DNA from: Actinomycetes bacterium
GTDB lineage: Bacteria > Actinomycetota > Actinomycetes > Actinomycetales > Cellulomonadaceae
Assembly: GCA_023430425.1 (NCBI GenBank)
Contig: JAEZAR010000320.1
Span: 1 to 8,679 of the forward strand
DNA length: 8,679 nt
Reading direction: 5' to 3'
Below are positions 6,459 through 8,679 of the stretch, piece after piece. The notes under the pieces are model-generated. The model made no database searches, was not told the DNA's origin, and was given only the letters and a program-made list of their open reading frames with translations. Every line of letters begins with the position of its first letter. Position 1 is the first letter of the stretch. Both the position numbers and the translations under genes were made by a program.

Positions 6459-6472
6459 TAGGCTGGGCGGTC
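6459..6472 (+). promoter_or_regulatory. Putative -10 element of gltX
   Basis: TAGGCT (6459-6464), the same hexamer as in front of rnhA, is followed by 8 nt (gggcggtc) and GTG 6473. The gap is 2 nt longer than at the other leaderless-type starts, so the transcript could begin on the GTG or carry a one- or two-base leader. There is no usable Shine-Dalgarno. Confidence 0.45.
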
Positions 6473-7960
6473 GTGACGACCCCCGCCGCCGGCCCCGTCC
6501 GCGTCCGCTTCTGCCCGTCGCCGACCGGCAACCCGCACGTCGGCAACATCCGGACCTGCCTGTTCAACTGGGCGTACGCACGGCACACCGGCGGCACCTT
6601 CGTCTTCCGGATCGAGGACACCGACGCCGCGCGCGACAGCGAGGAGAGCTACCAGCTCCTCGTCGAGGCGATGCGCTGGCTCGGGATGGACTGGGACGAG
6701 GGCGTCGAGGTCGGCGGGCCGTACGGGCCCTACCGGCAGTCCGAGCGGATGGACGTCTACGCGGACGTCGCGGCGCGCCTCCTGGCGGCCGGGCACGCCT
6801 ACGAGTCGTTCAGCACGCCCGAGGAGGTCGAGGAGCGCCACCGCGCGGCAGGCCGTGACCCCAAGCTCGGTTACGACGGGTTCGACCGCGACCTCACCGA
6901 CGAGCAGCGGGCCGCCTACCGTGCCGAGGGCCGCGAGCCGGTGCTGCGGATCCGGATGCCCGACGCCGACGTCACGTTCACCGACCTGATCCGCGGCGAG
7001 CTGACGTTCCCGGTGGGCTCGGTGCCGGACTACGTCATCGTCCGCGCCAACGGCCAGCCGCTGTACACCCTGACGAACCCGGTCGACGACGCGCTCATGC
7101 GCATCACGCACGTGCTGCGCGGGGAGGACCTCCTGTCCTCGACCCCTCGGCAGGTGGTCCTCTGGCGGGCGCTGGTCGACCTCGGCCTCGCGGACCACGA
7201 ACCGGTGTACGGCCACCTGCCCTACGTCATGGGGGAGGGGAACAAGAAGCTGTCCAAGCGCGACCCCGAGTCGAACCTGTTCCTGCTCCGGGACTGGGGC
7301 TTCGTCAAGGAGGGCCTGCTCAACTACCTGGCGCTGCTCGGCTGGTCGATCGCGCCGGACCGGGACGTCTTCACGATCGAGGAGATGGTCGCGGCCTTCG
7401 ACGTCGCGGACGTCAACCCGAACGCCGCCCGGTTCGACCTGAAGAAGGCCGAGGCGATCAACGCCGCGCACGTGCGGATGCTCGCCCCCGAGGTCTTCCG
7501 CGAGCGGCTCGTGCCGTACCTGCACGGGGCGGGCGTGGTGGCGGCGCCCGACTACGCGGGTCTCACCGCGGCCGAGCGGGCGGTGCTGGACGCGGGTGCC
7601 CCCCTCGTCCAGGAGCGGATGAACCTGCTGCGGGAGGCGCCGGGCATGCTCGGCTTCCTCTTCGCGCAGCAGGTGACCGTCGAGGACGACGCCCGCGCGG
7701 CGTTGCGCGACGACGCCGCGGCGGTGCTCGAGGCCGCTCGCCCCGCCCTGGCCGACGGTCCGTTCGACGCCGCTGCCCTGCAGGAGAGGCTCCAGGCGGC
7801 GGTCGTCGACGGCCTCGGGCTCAAGCCGCGGGTCGCGTTCACCCCGCTGCGCGTCGCGGTGACGGGGCGGCGGGTCTCCCCGCCGCTGTTCGAGTCCATG
7901 GAGCTGCTGGGCCGCGAGGCGGTGCTCGCCCGCGTCGACGCGCTCCGCGCGACGCTGTGA
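6473..7960 (+). CDS. gltX: Glutamyl-tRNA synthetase
   Basis: A 495-residue class I aminoacyl-tRNA synthetase that attaches glutamate to tRNA(Glu) using ATP in the cytoplasm. Seen directly: the N-terminal [18 protein letters not shown] with the HIGH-type motif HVGN (22-25), FRIEDTD (45-51), the [20 protein letters not shown] catalytic-domain segment, a [16 protein letters not shown] stretch, and the KMSKS-type motif KLSKR (259-263). The alpha-helical anticodon-binding region follows to the C terminus. The length is typical. Most actinobacteria lack a glutaminyl-tRNA synthetase and use a non-discriminating GluRS with GatCAB; whether this enzyme also charges tRNA(Gln) is inferred, not visible. 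The GTG start is preceded by TAGGCT and no Shine-Dalgarno. The stop overlaps the GTG of the downstream HAD gene by 4 bp, which indicates one operon. Confidence 0.97.
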   Translation: MTTPAAGPVRVRFCPSPTGNPHVGNIRTCLFNWAYARHTGGTFVFRIEDTDAARDSEESYQLLVEAMRWLGMDWDEGVEVGGPYGPYRQSERMDVYADVAARLLAAGHAYESFSTPEEVEERHRAAGRDPKLGYDGFDRDLTDEQRAAYRAEGREPVLRIRMPDADVTFTDLIRGELTFPVGSVPDYVIVRANGQPLYTLTNPVDDALMRITHVLRGEDLLSSTPRQVVLWRALVDLGLADHEPVYGHLPYVMGEGNKKLSKRDPESNLFLLRDWGFVKEGLLNYLALLGWSIAPDRDVFTIEEMVAAFDVADVNPNAARFDLKKAEAINAAHVRMLAPEVFRERLVPYLHGAGVVAAPDYAGLTAAERAVLDAGAPLVQERMNLLREAPGMLGFLFAQQVTVEDDARAALRDDAAAVLEAARPALADGPFDAAALQERLQAAVVDGLGLKPRVAFTPLRVAVTGRRVSPPLFESMELLGREAVLARVDALRATL

Positions 7961-8679
7961 CGACGTCGCCCGGTCCCGCCGGGACGTCGCCCGGTCCCGC
8001 CGGGACGTCCCACGCCGGGGGGCGGCTCGTCGACGGCGTCCTGTTCGACGTCGACGACACCCTCCTCGACAGCGACAGGTCCTTCGTCCGCGCGCTGGCC
8101 GAGGTGGTCTCCGAGTACCTGCCGCACCTGCCGCCGGACCGGCACGAGGAGGTCGTCACCGTGTGGCGGGCCGACGTCGGCGGCCACTACCGCCGCTACA
8201 CGCGCGGCGAGGTGGGCTACCTCGAGCAGCGGATGGCGCGGGCGAACGACCTGCACGCGCAGTTCGGCGGCGCGGAGCTCGACGACGCGGCCCTGGAGCG
8301 CTGGAACGCGCTGTTCGAGCGCGGGTTCATGCGGGCGTGGGACGCCTACCCGGACGCCGCCGGCGTCCTCGAGCACCTCCTCGCCGCCGGTGTCGCGGTC
8401 GGTGCGCTGACGAACGCCGGGGTGGCGCACCAGACCGAGAAGCTCGGCGCGTCGGGCCTGGACGTGCGCGTGCTCGTCGGGGTGGACACGCTCGGCGTCG
8501 GCAAGCCGGACCCGCGGGTGTTCCTCGAGGCCTGCGCGCGCCTGCGCACCGACCCCGCCCGCACCGCCTACGTCGGCGACGAGCTCGACATCGACGCGCG
8601 CGCGGCCGTCGCGGCGGGGCTGGTCGGGGTCTGGGTGGACCTGTCCGGCCGGGCGGGCGCCGGCGCGAGGTCCCCGAGG
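7957..8679 (+). CDS. HAD-superfamily hydrolase, 3' end cut by the window
   Basis: The reading frame is open for 241 codons from GTG 7957 to the right edge with no stop, so the C terminus is missing. The haloacid dehalogenase catalytic set is complete: motif I DVDDT (nucleophile D31, general acid D33), motif II threonine T152 in LTNAG, motif III lysine K183 in GKPDP, and motif IV GDELDID (D208 and D213). A helical cap domain fills roughly 40-130, as in subfamily I phosphatases of the phosphoglycolate phosphatase/YjjG type. The substrate is unknown. The GTG overlaps the gltX stop (GTGA), and no Shine-Dalgarno or other nearby in-frame start exists, so translational coupling to gltX is likely. 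The first about 24 residues are a low-complexity leader built from a duplicated TSPGPAG unit ahead of the fold. Confidence 0.9.
   Translation, partial: MTTSPGPAGTSPGPAGTSHAGGRLVDGVLFDVDDTLLDSDRSFVRALAEVVSEYLPHLPPDRHEEVVTVWRADVGGHYRRYTRGEVGYLEQRMARANDLHAQFGGAELDDAALERWNALFERGFMRAWDAYPDAAGVLEHLLAAGVAVGALTNAGVAHQTEKLGASGLDVRVLVGVDTLGVGKPDPRVFLEACARLRTDPARTAYVGDELDIDARAAVAAGLVGVWVDLSGRAGAGARSPR
7963..8009 (+). repeat. 21-bp exact tandem repeat at the start of the HAD gene
   Basis: Two identical 21-bp copies (7963-7983 and 7984-8004) are followed by five bases of a third (8005-8009). Each copy encodes TSPGPAG in the HAD frame. Each contains CCCGG-tcccg-CCGGG, a 5-bp stem with a 5-nt loop (7969-7983 and 7990-8004). 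The unit length is a multiple of three, so changes in copy number keep the frame. Confidence 0.9.

Larger units (their letters stand above)
6332..6472 (+). other. 141-bp FAH-gltX intergenic region
   Basis: A very G/C-rich spacer with no open frame I would call a gene. It holds a perfect 10-bp palindrome (GCCGGCCGGC, 6391-6400), a larger imperfect inverted repeat at 6421-6454, and the gltX -10-like element at 6459-6464. No T-run typical of an intrinsic terminator follows the FAH stop, and no T-box-like structure is apparent. Confidence 0.6.

Noticed and set aside
6332..6472. A T-box or other riboswitch upstream of gltX.
   Set aside because: The spacer is short, has no T-box-like or anti-terminator signature, and the likely transcript start is at or within a few bases of the GTG, leaving no leader to fold.
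6458..8430. Minus-strand open frames of 355 and 292 codons opposite gltX and the HAD gene.
   Set aside because: Both are antisense to genes with complete catalytic motifs and have repetitive Arg/Asp/Val- or Arg/Ser/Ala-rich translations typical of shadows.
1..8679. A defence system, prophage, insertion sequence or CRISPR array.
   Set aside because: All genes are recognisable housekeeping or metabolic families. No transposase, integrase, terminal inverted repeats or spaced repeats were seen, and the base composition is uniform. The helicase has chromosomal Ski2-like features, not those of known defence helicases.

Overview
This is a very GC-rich stretch (well over 70% G+C by eye) from a high-GC actinobacterium. 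Cellulomonas or a related Micrococcales genus is a reasonable guess. The signs are the near-universal G/C third positions, GTG starts at almost every gene, an actinobacterial-type RNA helicase with a DUF3516-like tail, and a fumarylacetoacetase-family gene directly before gltX, an order also found in mycobacteria. I see no mobile element, CRISPR array, tRNA or rRNA, and no non-coding stretch longer than about 140 bp. It reads as ordinary chromosomal core, packed tightly.

Layout. Positions 39-3137 (minus strand) hold a Ski2/Mtr4-like DEAD/DEAH helicase followed, 24 bp later, by a YbaK-type aminoacyl-tRNA deacylase. Divergent from the helicase is ribonuclease HI (3187-3669), then a class I SAM-dependent methyltransferase (3708-4505). 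The methyltransferase converges with, and overlaps by 17 bp, a polytopic membrane protein of the DUF418/DUF1624 acyltransferase-like group (4489-5523, minus). That gene is divergent from a fumarylacetoacetate hydrolase family protein (5561-6331), followed by glutamyl-tRNA synthetase (6473-7960). A HAD-family hydrolase begins at 7957, overlaps the gltX stop by 4 bp, and runs off the right edge.

Functionally the left half is RNA/translation housekeeping (helicase, RNase HI, tRNA deacylase). The right half carries gltX with two metabolic enzymes of uncertain substrate. The most striking signal is regulatory. Four genes have a -10-like hexamer exactly 6 nt before a GTG start and no Shine-Dalgarno sequence (YbaK, rnhA, the membrane protein and the FAH gene); gltX has the same hexamer 8 nt before its GTG. 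This is the architecture of leaderless mRNAs. It fixes the starts of the membrane protein and the FAH gene, and places two opposed promoters inside a 37-bp gap. A second oddity is an exact 21-bp tandem duplication, each copy a small hairpin, at the start of the HAD gene. I do not see convincing evidence of an undescribed multi-gene system.
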